Positions 1 to 6,618 of a stretch of 10,000 nt of DNA are shown here, one piece after another. This stretch comes from Polaromonas sp. (GTDB taxonomy: Bacteria; Pseudomonadota; Gammaproteobacteria; Burkholderiales; Burkholderiaceae_C). The notes under the pieces were generated by a model. That model saw only the letters and a list, made by a program, of their open reading frames with translations. It was not told the origin of the DNA and made no database searches. Numbering within the stretch: position 1 is the stretch's first letter; every line of letters begins with the position of its first letter. The translations under genes and the position numbers were made by a program. The stretch is taken from assembly GCA_026786065.1 (NCBI GenBank), contig JAJAYS010000393.1:1-10000 (forward strand), in the 5' to 3' direction.

Positions 1-135
1 ACGCCGACCGGCCGCCTGTTGGGCTCTGGCGTTTGCTGCACTGGTCGGTTGCAGATCGGGGTTATGGGTGAAAAAGCAGGCTGCGCAGCTCATCCCGAGC
101 GGGCTGCCACGAGCCCGCGGGCCTCTGCCTGAGCG
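1..135. other. Unassigned sequence downstream of lysA
   Basis: No gene is recognised here. On the plus strand one frame is open from base 1 to a TGA at 130-132, ending in a residue string (GCAAHPERAATSPRASA) that matches no family I know. On the minus strand an ATG at 93 opens a frame that runs off the left edge (MSCAACFFTHNPDLQPT), also unrecognised. Either could be the end or start of a neighbouring gene, but 130 bases of GC-rich sequence are easily open by chance. The only structure seen is the hairpin annotated at 99-118. Confidence 0.3.
99..118 (-). terminator. Possible transcription terminator of lptM-lysA
   Basis: A perfect 7-bp inverted repeat, GCGGGCT (99-105) and AGCCCGC (112-118), flanks a 6-base loop and begins 17 bases past the lysA stop. 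No T-run follows directly on the minus strand; the nearest run of five T (71-75) is about 23 bases further on. This is therefore not a classical intrinsic terminator. It may be an RNA 3'-end stabiliser, act with Rho, or be chance in GC-rich DNA. Confidence 0.3.
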
Positions 136-1455
136 TCAGCGCTGGATCAGGCGTTCACCGCGCATCTGGTCGGCAGCGTCTTCGCGCTGCCGAATCAGAT
201 AAGCAACCGCACCGTCCACCAGCACCTCGGCGGCGCGGCCTCGGGTGTTGTAGTTGCTGGCCATGCTCATGCAATAAGCGCCTGCCGACAGCACGGCCAG
301 CAGGTCGCCCGCAGCCACGGCCAGCTGGCGGTCGTGGCCAAGCCAGTCGCCGCTTTCGCAGACCGGCCCCACCACGTCGTAAGCGGTTTTTTCGCGCTGG
401 GTTTGCGCCTCGCGCAGCGGCACGATGGCGTGGAAAGCCTGGTACATCGCGGGGCGCGGCAAGTCGTTCATCGCCGCATCGACGATGCAGAAGTTTTTCT
501 GCTCACCAGGTTTGAGGTACAGCACCTCGGTGACGCAGACCCCGGCGTTGCCTACCAGCGAGCGGCCTGGCTCGATCATCAGTTTTTTGTCGTCGTAACC
601 GCGCGCGTCGATGCGGGCCAGCAGGCGCTGCCACAGCGCATCGGCGGCGGGCGGCTGGTCGCCGTTATAGTCGATGCCCAGTCCACCGCCGAAATCGATG
701 TGGGCCAGCACAATGCCGGCCGCTTCGATGGCATCGACCAGATCCAGCACCCGTTCCATCGCTTCGAGGTAGGGCGTACTGTCGGTGATCTGCGAGCCGA
801 TGTGGCAGTCGATACCGACGATGCGCAAGGCTTTCAGCGACGCGGCGTGGCGGTAAATGCGCAGCGCGTCTTCGTGGGCCACGCCGAATTTGTTGCCTTT
901 GAGCCCGGTTGAAATATAGGGGTGGGTTTTGGGGTCGATGTTGGGATTGACGCGGATGCTGACCGGCGCCTGCAACCGCATTGCTTCAGCGGTTGCGGCG
1001 AGCACGTCGAGTTCGGCCTCGCTTTCGACGTTGAAGCAGCCAATACCGGCCGCCAGCGCGGCGTGCATCTCAGAGCGCGTTTTGCCGACCCCCGAAAAGA
1101 TGATGGTTTCAGCACGGCCGCCTGCCGCCAGCACCCGCTGTAGCTCGCCGCCGGACACGATGTCGAAACCGCAGCCGGCTTCGGCAAAAACCTGTAGCAC
1201 ACCGAGCGAAGAATTGGCTTTCATGGCGTAGCAAATTTGCGCGTTCCGCCCGGCAAAACCACGCTGATACGCGCCCAGCGCCGCCAGCATCGCCGCTTTG
1301 GAATAGACGAACAGCGGCGTGCCGTACTGTTCGGCGAGGGCGTGCAAGGGCAGCGATTCGATATGCAATATGCCGCTTCGGTAGCCGACGAAGGGCTGGC
1401 CTGGCTGGTGCACCTCGCCGGTGCGCGATGCGGCGGAGGTGGCGCTTTGGTTCAT
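136..1455 (-). CDS. lysA: Diaminopimelate decarboxylase LysA
   Basis: A PLP-dependent cytoplasmic enzyme that decarboxylates meso-diaminopimelate to L-lysine, the last step of lysine synthesis. It competes with peptidoglycan synthesis for the same precursor. The 439-residue product has the alanine-racemase-type barrel with the PLP lysine in YAMKAN (K79), HIGSQ (218-222), the phosphate-binding GGGLG (256-260) and EPGR (295-298). The C-terminal beta domain carries CESGD (366-370, catalytic Cys366) and GAYCMSMASNYN (392-403). All expected landmarks are present and the length is close to the family norm (about 415-430). The ATG at 1455 overlaps the lptM stop as ATGA, which argues for translational coupling. 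This start gives an N-terminus about 20 residues longer than I expect for the family (the typical PF.YR.G.LH segment begins near residue 21); upstream in-frame starts would run into lptM. Confidence 0.96.
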   Translation of the reverse strand: MNQSATSAASRTGEVHQPGQPFVGYRSGILHIESLPLHALAEQYGTPLFVYSKAAMLAALGAYQRGFAGRNAQICYAMKANSSLGVLQVFAEAGCGFDIVSGGELQRVLAAGGRAETIIFSGVGKTRSEMHAALAAGIGCFNVESEAELDVLAATAEAMRLQAPVSIRVNPNIDPKTHPYISTGLKGNKFGVAHEDALRIYRHAASLKALRIVGIDCHIGSQITDSTPYLEAMERVLDLVDAIEAAGIVLAHIDFGGGLGIDYNGDQPPAADALWQRLLARIDARGYDDKKLMIEPGRSLVGNAGVCVTEVLYLKPGEQKNFCIVDAAMNDLPRPAMYQAFHAIVPLREAQTQREKTAYDVVGPVCESGDWLGHDRQLAVAAGDLLAVLSAGAYCMSMASNYNTRGRAAEVLVDGAVAYLIRQREDAADQMRGERLIQR

Positions 1456-1691
1456 CGGGCCGCCGATGCCGGAGCCGCCGGTGCTGTTGGCAAAGCGGAT
1501 ACCGGAGCGGCGGGCGACGCCGCAGGGCCGGCCGTTGATGAAGGGCTGGCCGGCACCGGGGCTGGAGCCAAAAAGAGTGGGCCTTTTTGGCCGCAAGCGG
1601 CCAGCAGCGTGAGTACTGCGACACTCGAAAATGCCACGCGAGCGGCGGAGAAAAACCGCCGAAAGCCTAAAATTTGATCAGAAAAAACCAT
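1452..1691 (-). CDS. lptM: LPS-assembly lipoprotein LptM (YifL-like)
   Basis: A 79-residue lipoprotein. The N-terminal signal carries RR at 11-12 and a hydrophobic stretch (19-32), ending in lipobox LAAC with the acylated Cys33, followed by the family hallmark CGQKGPLF (33-40). The rest (41-79) is almost only Pro, Ala and Ser, a flexible tail typical of betaproteobacterial members. In E. coli, LptM associates with the outer-membrane LPS translocon LptD/LptE and aids its oxidative maturation; the role here is inferred from that. lptM directly upstream of lysA is a common proteobacterial arrangement. The frame stays open far upstream, antisense to cyaY, so the start is set by the signal peptide: ATG at 1691 is the only ATG that gives a sensible one. 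There is no visible Shine-Dalgarno sequence before it, and a -10-like box sits only 6 bases upstream. Confidence 0.88.
   Translation of the reverse strand: MVFSDQILGFRRFFSAARVAFSSVAVLTLLAACGQKGPLFLAPAPVPASPSSTAGPAASPAAPVSALPTAPAAPASAAR
1668..1673 (+). promoter_or_regulatory. Candidate -10 box for cyaY
   Basis: TAAAAT matches the sigma-70 -10 consensus at five of six positions and lies about 30 bases before the cyaY ATG, giving a leader of roughly 24 bases. It is inside the lptM coding sequence. No convincing -35 hexamer lies 16-18 bp upstream, where the sequence is GC-rich. Confidence 0.35.
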
Positions 1692-1697
1692 GACTGG

Positions 1698-1703
1698 ATT
1701 GTA
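1698..1703 (-). promoter_or_regulatory. Candidate -10 box for lptM-lysA
   Basis: Read on the minus strand this is TACAAT, five of six to the sigma-70 -10 consensus. It ends 6 bases before the lptM ATG, so the predicted transcription start falls at or next to the A of that ATG. If real, the transcript would be leaderless or nearly so, in keeping with the missing Shine-Dalgarno sequence. No good -35 is visible, so this is tentative. Confidence 0.3.
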
Positions 1704-2039
1704 ATGACCGACCTCGAATACCTTGATCTGGCCGAGCAGGCGCTGCACGCGATCGAGGCTGCGTGCGACCGGATCAACGACGCGACCGAGGCCGACATCG
1801 ACAGTCAGCGCTCGGGCGGGATGATCACGCTGAGCTTCCCCAACGGCAGTCAGATCATCATCAATCTTCAAAAGCCGCTGCAGGAAATATGGATGGCAGC
1901 GCGCGCCGGGGGCTTTCACTACCGCTTGCTGGACAGCCGCTGGACCGACACCCGAAGCGGCGATGGGCTGTTCGAAAGTCTGTCCCGCTATGGCAGCGAG
2001 CAGGCGGGACAGGCGCTGGATTTCGGATCCACGCCTTGA
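1704..2039 (+). CDS. cyaY: Iron-sulfur cluster assembly protein CyaY (frataxin)
   Basis: Bacterial frataxin, a small cytoplasmic iron-binding protein that modulates IscS-driven Fe-S cluster assembly. The 111 residues match the family length (about 105-110). An acidic N-terminal helix (MTDLEYLDLAEQALHAIE, then D and E residues up to 33) supplies the iron-binding ridge. Next comes the frataxin beta-sheet core with the signature NGSQIIINLQKPLQEIWMAA (residues 47-66), GGFHY (69-73) and a W.D...GDGLF segment that starts the C-terminal helix. ATG 1704 is chosen because it gives the standard N-terminus; a TTG 30 bases upstream (1674) would add ten unusual residues. The gene is divergent from lptM (12 bp between starts) and convergent with mrcA. 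The only SD-like element is a GGA at 1696-1698. Confidence 0.95.
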   Translation: MTDLEYLDLAEQALHAIEAACDRINDATEADIDSQRSGGMITLSFPNGSQIIINLQKPLQEIWMAARAGGFHYRLLDSRWTDTRSGDGLFESLSRYGSEQAGQALDFGSTP

Positions 2040-2056
2040 TTGCGCAGCCGGGGCTC

Positions 2057-2090
2057 GGAAAATCAAAGCGCCAGTCCGGTCTACCGGCGC
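2057..2090 (-). terminator. Probable intrinsic terminator of mrcA
   Basis: Downstream of mrcA on the minus strand, GCGCC and GGCGC arms (2086-2090 and 2068-2072) form a 5-bp GC stem. A second overlapping complement (ACCGG 2083-2087, CCGGT 2076-2080) offers an alternative fold. The stem is directly followed on the minus strand by the T-rich tract TTTGATTTTCC (2067-2057). The T-tract is on the mrcA side only, so it best serves mrcA, although the hairpin could also slow transcripts coming from cyaY. Confidence 0.55.
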
Positions 2091-2169
2091 GTAATCAGGG
2101 CGATTCGAAGGCGGGCGTGACAAGGTAGGCATGACGGGGCGGACGGGCCTTCGTGAGAGGTGCGTTGCC

Positions 2170-4581
2170 TCAGTTCTTGAATAAATCGAGAATCCGTTTT
2201 TTGTCGTCCGATGGAGGCAGCACCGCGATACCTCCATTCGCGGTGGCGGGGGCCCCGCCGGACTGCCCTTCCGGCACCGGACTTGGGGCAGTATCCTGAC
2301 CCCCGGTCAGCGCACTGATGCCGCCGCCGCTCGCGTATTCGTTGTAGTACCACTCGCCGCCCAGGTTGGTCATCCCTGAGGGCGCCACATAGTTAGAGAC
2401 ATCGACGCCTTTAAGTGCGTACTGCATGTAGTCGATCCAGATCGGCAGGCTCAGGCCCCCGCCGGTTTCGCGGTCGCCGAGTTTTTTCGGCGTATCGAAA
2501 CCCATCCAGACCGCCGCCGCCAGCGTGGGTTGGTAGCCGACAAACCAGGTGTCGATGGAGTCGTTGGTGGTGCCGGTCTTGCCGAACAAATCGGGCCTCT
2601 TGAGCGTGGCCTGGGCTTTCGCGGCGGTACCCGAACGTGTGACTTCCTGCAGCAGACTGTTCATGATGAAGGCGTTGCGGGCGTCTATGGTCCGGTCCGT
2701 TTCAAGCAGTGGAGGAGGTCGGGAGTCAAGCAGCACCTTGCCGCGTTGATCGGTAATCTTTGCGACCAGAAAAGGATTGATGCGGTAGCCGCCATTGGCA
2801 AACACCGAATAGGCTGTGGCCATCTGTATCGGCGTGACCGAGCCCGCACCCAGGGCCATCGTGAGGTAAGCCGGATGCTTGTCCGCCTCGAAGCCGAAAT
2901 TCGCCAACCACTCCTGAGCCCGCTGCGGCCCGATGGCCTGCAAGATGCGGATAGAGACCATGTTCTTGGATTTTTTCAATCCGGTGCGCAGACTCATCGG
3001 CCCATCAAAGTTGCCATCGTAGTTTTTGGGCTCCCAGGGTTGGCCGCCAGTCACGCCAGCATCGAAGAAAAGCGGCGAGTCGTTTATGACTGTGCTGGGC
3101 GTGAAACCTTTCTCAAGCGCAGCCGAGTAAATGAAGGGCTTGAAGCTCGACCCCGGCTGGCGCCACGCCTGCGTGACGTGATTGAATTTGTTTTTCTGGA
3201 AATCAAACCCGCCAACCAAAGCCTTGATTGAGCCATCGCGCGGGTCAAGCGCGACAAACGCGCCTTCAACCTCGGGCAATTGCGTGATCTCCCAAGTGTT
3301 TTTGGGGGTCCGGGCCACACGGATCAACGCGCCCCGCCGAATTTTGATGTTCGGCCCGGCCTTGTCGGCAAGACCACTTTGCGCCGGCTTCAAGCCCTCG
3401 CCGGTAATCTCAACCACTTCGCTGTTTGAGCGCATCGCCAAAATCCGCTTCGGGTTGGCCTCGATGACCACCGCCGACATCACGTCACCGTTGTCGGGGG
3501 TTTCGGCCAGAGCCTCGTCAACCGCATCGTCGGTTTCCTGAGCATTGGCCGGCAGGTCGATGAAGCGCTCCGGCCCGCGATAGATCTGCCGGCGCTCATA
3601 GTCCATGATGCCTTTGCGCAGCGCCTTGTAAGCCACGGTCTGGTCGGTCGAGCGCAGGGTGGTGAAGACATTGAGCCCGCGCGTGTAGGTTTCGTCGCCA
3701 TACTGGCTGAAAACCAGCTGACGCACCGTCTCGGCAACGTACTCCGCATGGACCCGCCCGATATTCGGACCCTGGCGCACCTGCAGTTCCTCGGCTTTGG
3801 CAAACGCTGCCTGCTCGGCGGTGATGAAGCCGTTGTCTTGCATGCGCTCGATGATGTAGAGCTGGCGAGAGCGGGCGCGCTTCGGGTTGACGATCGGGTT
3901 GTAGGAAGAGGGCGCCTTTGGCAGACCCGCAAGCATGGCCGCTTCGGCAATGGAAATATCCTTTAACGGCTTGCCAAAATAAGCCTCGGAAGCGGCTGCA
4001 AAGCCATAGGCACGATTCCCCAGAAAAATCTGGTTCATGTAGATTTCAAGAATCTGGTTCTTGGTCAGCAGCCGCTCAAGTTTGAATGTAAGCAGTATTT
4101 CGTATATTTTCCGGGTATAGCTTTTCTCGGCCGACAAATAGACGTTGCGCGCGACCTGCATCGTGATCGTCGATGCACCCTGGCTCTTGGAGCGCCCGAG
4201 GTTTGCCAAACCTGCGCGCACGACGCCAAGATAATCCACTCCGCCGTGGGAAAAAAAGCGCGCATCCTCGATCGCCAGCACCGCGTCTTTCATCACCTGA
4301 GGAATGTCCTGAATCGGTGTGAGGTTGCGCCGCTCCTCGCCGAATTCGCCAATCAGCACGCTGTCCGCCGTAAAAACGCGCAACGGCAGCTTGGGCCGAT
4401 AGTCGGAGAGGTCTGAAATATCGGGCAGGTTGGGATAGGCGACTGCCAGAGCCACAGCCACAGCCAGCACCAGGCCCAGCGCCGAGGCCGCCAGCCCGCC
4501 AACCATCCAGGCGGCCCCGATCAGCAGCCAGCGATGCCAGGGACGGGTGTTCGCGTTAAGGTCGCTTGGGGTTTTTGGCAT
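2170..4581 (-). CDS. mrcA: Penicillin-binding protein 1A (glycosyltransferase/transpeptidase)
   Basis: A bifunctional class A PBP that polymerises lipid II into glycan strands and cross-links the peptides, anchored in the inner membrane and acting in the periplasm. From ATG 4581 it has 803 residues, usual for Gram-negative PBP1a. A cytoplasmic tail is followed by one membrane helix (about 18-48). The GT51 domain carries EDARFF (105-110, catalytic Glu105), QGASTITMQ (134-142) and the second Glu179 in LEIYMNQ. A PCB_OB-type insert follows (about 310-435). The transpeptidase domain has SSFK (478-481, nucleophile Ser478), SKN (538-540) and KTGT (668-671). The Gly/Pro-rich tail ends in KKRILDLFKN. 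A TTG 9 bases upstream (4590) is an alternative start; neither has a clear SD sequence. The position next to pilM, in divergent orientation, is typical of proteobacteria. No residue of the active sites is missing. Confidence 0.96.
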   Translation of the reverse strand: MPKTPSDLNANTRPWHRWLLIGAAWMVGGLAASALGLVLAVAVALAVAYPNLPDISDLSDYRPKLPLRVFTADSVLIGEFGEERRNLTPIQDIPQVMKDAVLAIEDARFFSHGGVDYLGVVRAGLANLGRSKSQGASTITMQVARNVYLSAEKSYTRKIYEILLTFKLERLLTKNQILEIYMNQIFLGNRAYGFAAASEAYFGKPLKDISIAEAAMLAGLPKAPSSYNPIVNPKRARSRQLYIIERMQDNGFITAEQAAFAKAEELQVRQGPNIGRVHAEYVAETVRQLVFSQYGDETYTRGLNVFTTLRSTDQTVAYKALRKGIMDYERRQIYRGPERFIDLPANAQETDDAVDEALAETPDNGDVMSAVVIEANPKRILAMRSNSEVVEITGEGLKPAQSGLADKAGPNIKIRRGALIRVARTPKNTWEITQLPEVEGAFVALDPRDGSIKALVGGFDFQKNKFNHVTQAWRQPGSSFKPFIYSAALEKGFTPSTVINDSPLFFDAGVTGGQPWEPKNYDGNFDGPMSLRTGLKKSKNMVSIRILQAIGPQRAQEWLANFGFEADKHPAYLTMALGAGSVTPIQMATAYSVFANGGYRINPFLVAKITDQRGKVLLDSRPPPLLETDRTIDARNAFIMNSLLQEVTRSGTAAKAQATLKRPDLFGKTGTTNDSIDTWFVGYQPTLAAAVWMGFDTPKKLGDRETGGGLSLPIWIDYMQYALKGVDVSNYVAPSGMTNLGGEWYYNEYASGGGISALTGGQDTAPSPVPEGQSGGAPATANGGIAVLPPSDDKKRILDLFKN

Positions 4582-4607
4582 GCCGGTCAATCTTGAAAAA
4601 CCATCTC

Positions 4608-4613
4608 ATTATA
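4608..4613 (-). promoter_or_regulatory. Candidate -10 box for mrcA
   Basis: Read on the minus strand this is a perfect TATAAT. A start about 7 bases downstream (near 4601) would leave a leader of roughly 20 bases to the ATG at 4581. The hexamers 16-18 bp upstream (around 4630-4637) do not resemble TTGACA and there is no TG extension, so the call rests on the -10 alone. Confidence 0.45.
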
Positions 4614-4785
4614 AAAATGTTGCGGGTGGCCGACGCCAGCTCCGATGAGAACCTGTATCGCAACCCGACGGCTCAAGGACGGTTTTACCTTTGACGGCGC
4701 GAACTTACCGCTGCTTGCACCCATCATGTCGGCCAAACGGCGTCGGCTTTTGGCAACATCGCCACATTGCAGAATCAGAAAAATC

Positions 4786-4815
4786 CTTACACCACAAAGG
4801 GCTTGCTGCTACTAT
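4786..4815 (+). promoter_or_regulatory. Candidate promoter of pilMNOPQ
   Basis: CTTACA (4786-4791, four of six to the -35 consensus) is followed after 18 bp by TACTAT (4810-4815, four of six), preceded by TG at 4807-4808, which makes an extended -10. It predicts a start near 4822 and a leader of about 54 bases. The match is weak, but it is the best sigma-70-like pair I found on this side of the intergenic region. Confidence 0.3.
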
Positions 4816-4862
4816 TCAAGCGATTTCTTAAGTTTGTAGGGCCACAAATTGGCCGCAGTTTT

Positions 4863-4870
4863 GGGGGGAG
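4863..4870 (+). promoter_or_regulatory. Ribosome binding site setting the pilM GTG start
   Basis: GGGGGGAG ends 5 bases before GTG 4876, a strong anti-16S match. It decides for GTG 4876 over the in-frame TTG at 4849, which has no such site and would add nine residues not seen in PilM N-termini. Confidence 0.75.
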
Positions 4871-4875
4871 CCGCC

Positions 4876-5955
4876 GTGATCTCATTGGGATCCTTGTTTA
4901 AACGTCAACAGCCCGCATTGCTGGGGATTGACATCAGTACGTCCAGTGTGAAGCTGGTTGAACTCAGCCGCGACGTGGCGGGTCGGCTGGTGCTTGACCA
5001 CTGCGCAATAGAACCGCTCGAACGCGGCTGGATTACCGACGGAAACGTGGAGAATTTTGAAGAAGTGGCTGAGGCCATCAAGCGCGCAGTCAAAAAAAGC
5101 GGAACACGCACCAAAAACGCCGCGATGGCACTGCCAGCGTCGGCTGTCATCACCAAAAAGATCATTCTTCCTGCCGGAATGAACGATCTCGAACTTGAAA
5201 ACCAGGTTCAGGCTGAAGCCAATCAATACATTCCCTTTTCGCTGGACGAAGTCAGCCTGGATTTTTGCGTCATTGGTCCAAGCCCCGCTTCAGCAGGCGA
5301 TGTGGAGGTTTTGATAGCCGCGTCGCGCAAGGAAAAGGTCCAGGATCGGCAAGGTCTCGCGGAAGCAGCTGGGCTGAAGGCCGTCATTATCGATGTGGAG
5401 TCGTACGCATCGCGTCTCGCCACTGCGCGTCTGATCGAGAGTTTGCCAAACAACGGCCTCAACGCAATGGTTGCGTTATTTGAAGTTGGCGCCTCCATAA
5501 CCAGCATGCAGGTCTTGAAAAACGACGAGGTCGTGTACGAGCGCGACCAGGCTTTCGGCGGCGGGCAGCTTACCCAATTAATCGTCCGGCAATATGGCTT
5601 TTCTGCCGAGGAAGCCGAGAGCAAAAAGCGCAATGGTGACCTGCCGGAGGATTACGAATCCGGTGTGCTTCGCCCGTTTGTGGACAGCATGGCTCAGGAA
5701 ATTGGTCGCGCGCTGCAATTCTTTTTCACCAGTACTCCGCATCACAAGGTGGATTACGTGATGCTTGCCGGCGGCTCGTCCGCGCTACCGGGGTTGACCG
5801 AAGCCGTGAGTCAGCAGACCTCATTCGCCTGCCTGCTGGCCAACCCGTTCGAAGGAATGGACATGGGTGGTGGAATCCGCGAAAAGAAAATGCGCCGGGA
5901 GCTGTCCTCTTACCTGACTTCCTGCGGCCTCGCCCTGAGGAGGTTTGCACAGTGA
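4876..5955 (+). CDS. pilM: Type IV pilus assembly protein PilM
   Basis: A cytoplasmic actin-like (FtsA-fold) ATP-binding protein that docks on the N-terminal tail of PilN and links the alignment complex to the pilus motor. The product has 359 residues, close to the family norm (about 354). The nucleotide-binding parts are LGIDISTSSVK (16-26, phosphate-1 loop), FEVGASITSMQV (202-213, phosphate-2-like, with Glu203 where many homologues have Asp), the FGGGQLT segment (227-233) and AGGSSALPGL (298-307, adenosine motif). QVQAEANQYIPFSLDEV (110-126) is the conserved PilM segment preceding the SHS2-like subdomain. It is the first gene of pilMNOPQ and its TGA overlaps the GTG of pilN by 4 bp (GTGA). 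The start is a GTG with a strong SD sequence. Confidence 0.96.
   Translation: MISLGSLFKRQQPALLGIDISTSSVKLVELSRDVAGRLVLDHCAIEPLERGWITDGNVENFEEVAEAIKRAVKKSGTRTKNAAMALPASAVITKKIILPAGMNDLELENQVQAEANQYIPFSLDEVSLDFCVIGPSPASAGDVEVLIAASRKEKVQDRQGLAEAAGLKAVIIDVESYASRLATARLIESLPNNGLNAMVALFEVGASITSMQVLKNDEVVYERDQAFGGGQLTQLIVRQYGFSAEEAESKKRNGDLPEDYESGVLRPFVDSMAQEIGRALQFFFTSTPHHKVDYVMLAGGSSALPGLTEAVSQQTSFACLLANPFEGMDMGGGIREKKMRRELSSYLTSCGLALRRFAQ
5936..5943 (+). promoter_or_regulatory. Ribosome binding site of pilN
   Basis: TGAGGAGG inside the last codons of pilM lies 8 bases before the pilN GTG (5952). It is a near-perfect SD sequence that fixes this GTG as the start and should give pilN efficient initiation despite the weaker start codon. 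Confidence 0.75.
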
Positions 5956-6593
5956 TCCTCGTCAACCTGCTCCCCCATCGGGAAGCCGCCCGCAAGCGCA
6001 GGCGGGAAGCCTTTTATGCCACTCTTGCCCTTTCCGCCGTATTCGGCATCCTGATCGGCGGAGGGATTTATTCGTGGTATTCGACCCAGATCGATTTGCA
6101 GGGTGAGAAAAATACTTTCCTGAAACTGGAGATAGGTCGCCTGGACGCGCAGATCAAGGATATTGCAACACTGCAGGCCGAAATTGCATCTTTGCGGGCC
6201 CGCCAAAATGCGGTCGAAGACTTGCAGGGAAACCGGAATTTGCCGGTTTATCTGCTCGACGAACTGTCCCGGCAGATGCCTGACGGGGTTTACATAAGCA
6301 GTATGAAGCAGGAAAACCAGGTTGTCGTGGTTACTGGCATCGCGCAGTCCAACGAGCGGGTCTCCGAGGTGCTGCGTAATTTCTCCAATAATAGTGCATG
6401 GTTGACGCGGCCGGAATTACAGGAGATTACGGCAGGCAATATTAACTTGAGTCAGCGGGATCAGCGACGGGTTGCAAACTTTTCGATGCGTTTTGGCTTG
6501 AAAAGGCCGGCACCGCCGAAGGTCGAAGCCACTACGGCAGTTCCCGCTGCACCAAAGTCGGCGGCAGCTGCAGCTGGCGCCGGCAAGACGTGA
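5952..6593 (+). CDS. pilN: Type IV pilus assembly protein PilN
   Basis: A single-pass inner-membrane protein that pairs with PilO and recruits PilM. The 213 residues begin with the PilM-binding motif VNLLPHRE (4-11), then a basic patch KRRRE (15-19), a membrane helix (about 21-43), a periplasmic coiled coil (about 48-95) and a ferredoxin-like periplasmic domain (PilN fold: PVYLLDELSRQMPDGVYI, VTGIAQSNERVSEVLRNFSN). The last 30 residues (about 184-213) are an Ala/Pro/Lys low-complexity tail with little conservation expected. It overlaps pilM by 4 bp and is followed by a 25-bp gap before pilO, the one junction of the operon without overlap. Confidence 0.95.
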   Translation: MILVNLLPHREAARKRRREAFYATLALSAVFGILIGGGIYSWYSTQIDLQGEKNTFLKLEIGRLDAQIKDIATLQAEIASLRARQNAVEDLQGNRNLPVYLLDELSRQMPDGVYISSMKQENQVVVVTGIAQSNERVSEVLRNFSNNSAWLTRPELQEITAGNINLSQRDQRRVANFSMRFGLKRPAPPKVEATTAVPAAPKSAAAAAGAGKT

Positions 6594-6618
6594 AACCGGC
6601 CGAAACGAGATTCTGATC

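Larger units (their letters stand above)
4582..4875. other. Divergent mrcA-pilM intergenic region
   Basis: A 294-bp stretch without a credible gene. The mrcA-proximal 40 bases are AT-rich and hold a perfect TATAAT on the minus strand. The centre (about 4620-4770) is GC-richer with no recognised motif. The pilM-proximal 90 bases hold a candidate extended -10, a small hairpin GGCCA-CAAAT-TGGCC (4840-4854) and the pilM Shine-Dalgarno sequence. A 64-codon open frame on the plus strand (4645-4839) has no recognisable protein character and no SD sequence, and is not called. Confidence 0.6.

Noticed and set aside
1643..1661. CGGCGG-AGAAAAA-CCGCCG hairpin upstream of cyaY
   Set aside because: It lies within the lptM signal-peptide codons (FRRFFSAA) and is followed by no T-run; best explained as coding sequence.
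1452..2237. A 261-residue protein extending lptM upstream
   Set aside because: The upstream part is antisense to the whole of cyaY and not protein-like; the lipoprotein signal peptide begins at ATG 1691.
2530..3231. 233-codon open frame antisense to mrcA
   Set aside because: Shadow of the transpeptidase-domain coding strand; no family resemblance and no credible start region.
4752..4770. Sigma-54-like TGGCA...TTGC upstream of pilM
   Set aside because: The GG and GC elements are 17 bases apart (G to G), whereas RpoN promoters require 12.
4645..4839. 64-codon open frame between mrcA and pilM
   Set aside because: No SD sequence, no recognisable protein character, and it covers the candidate pilM promoter.
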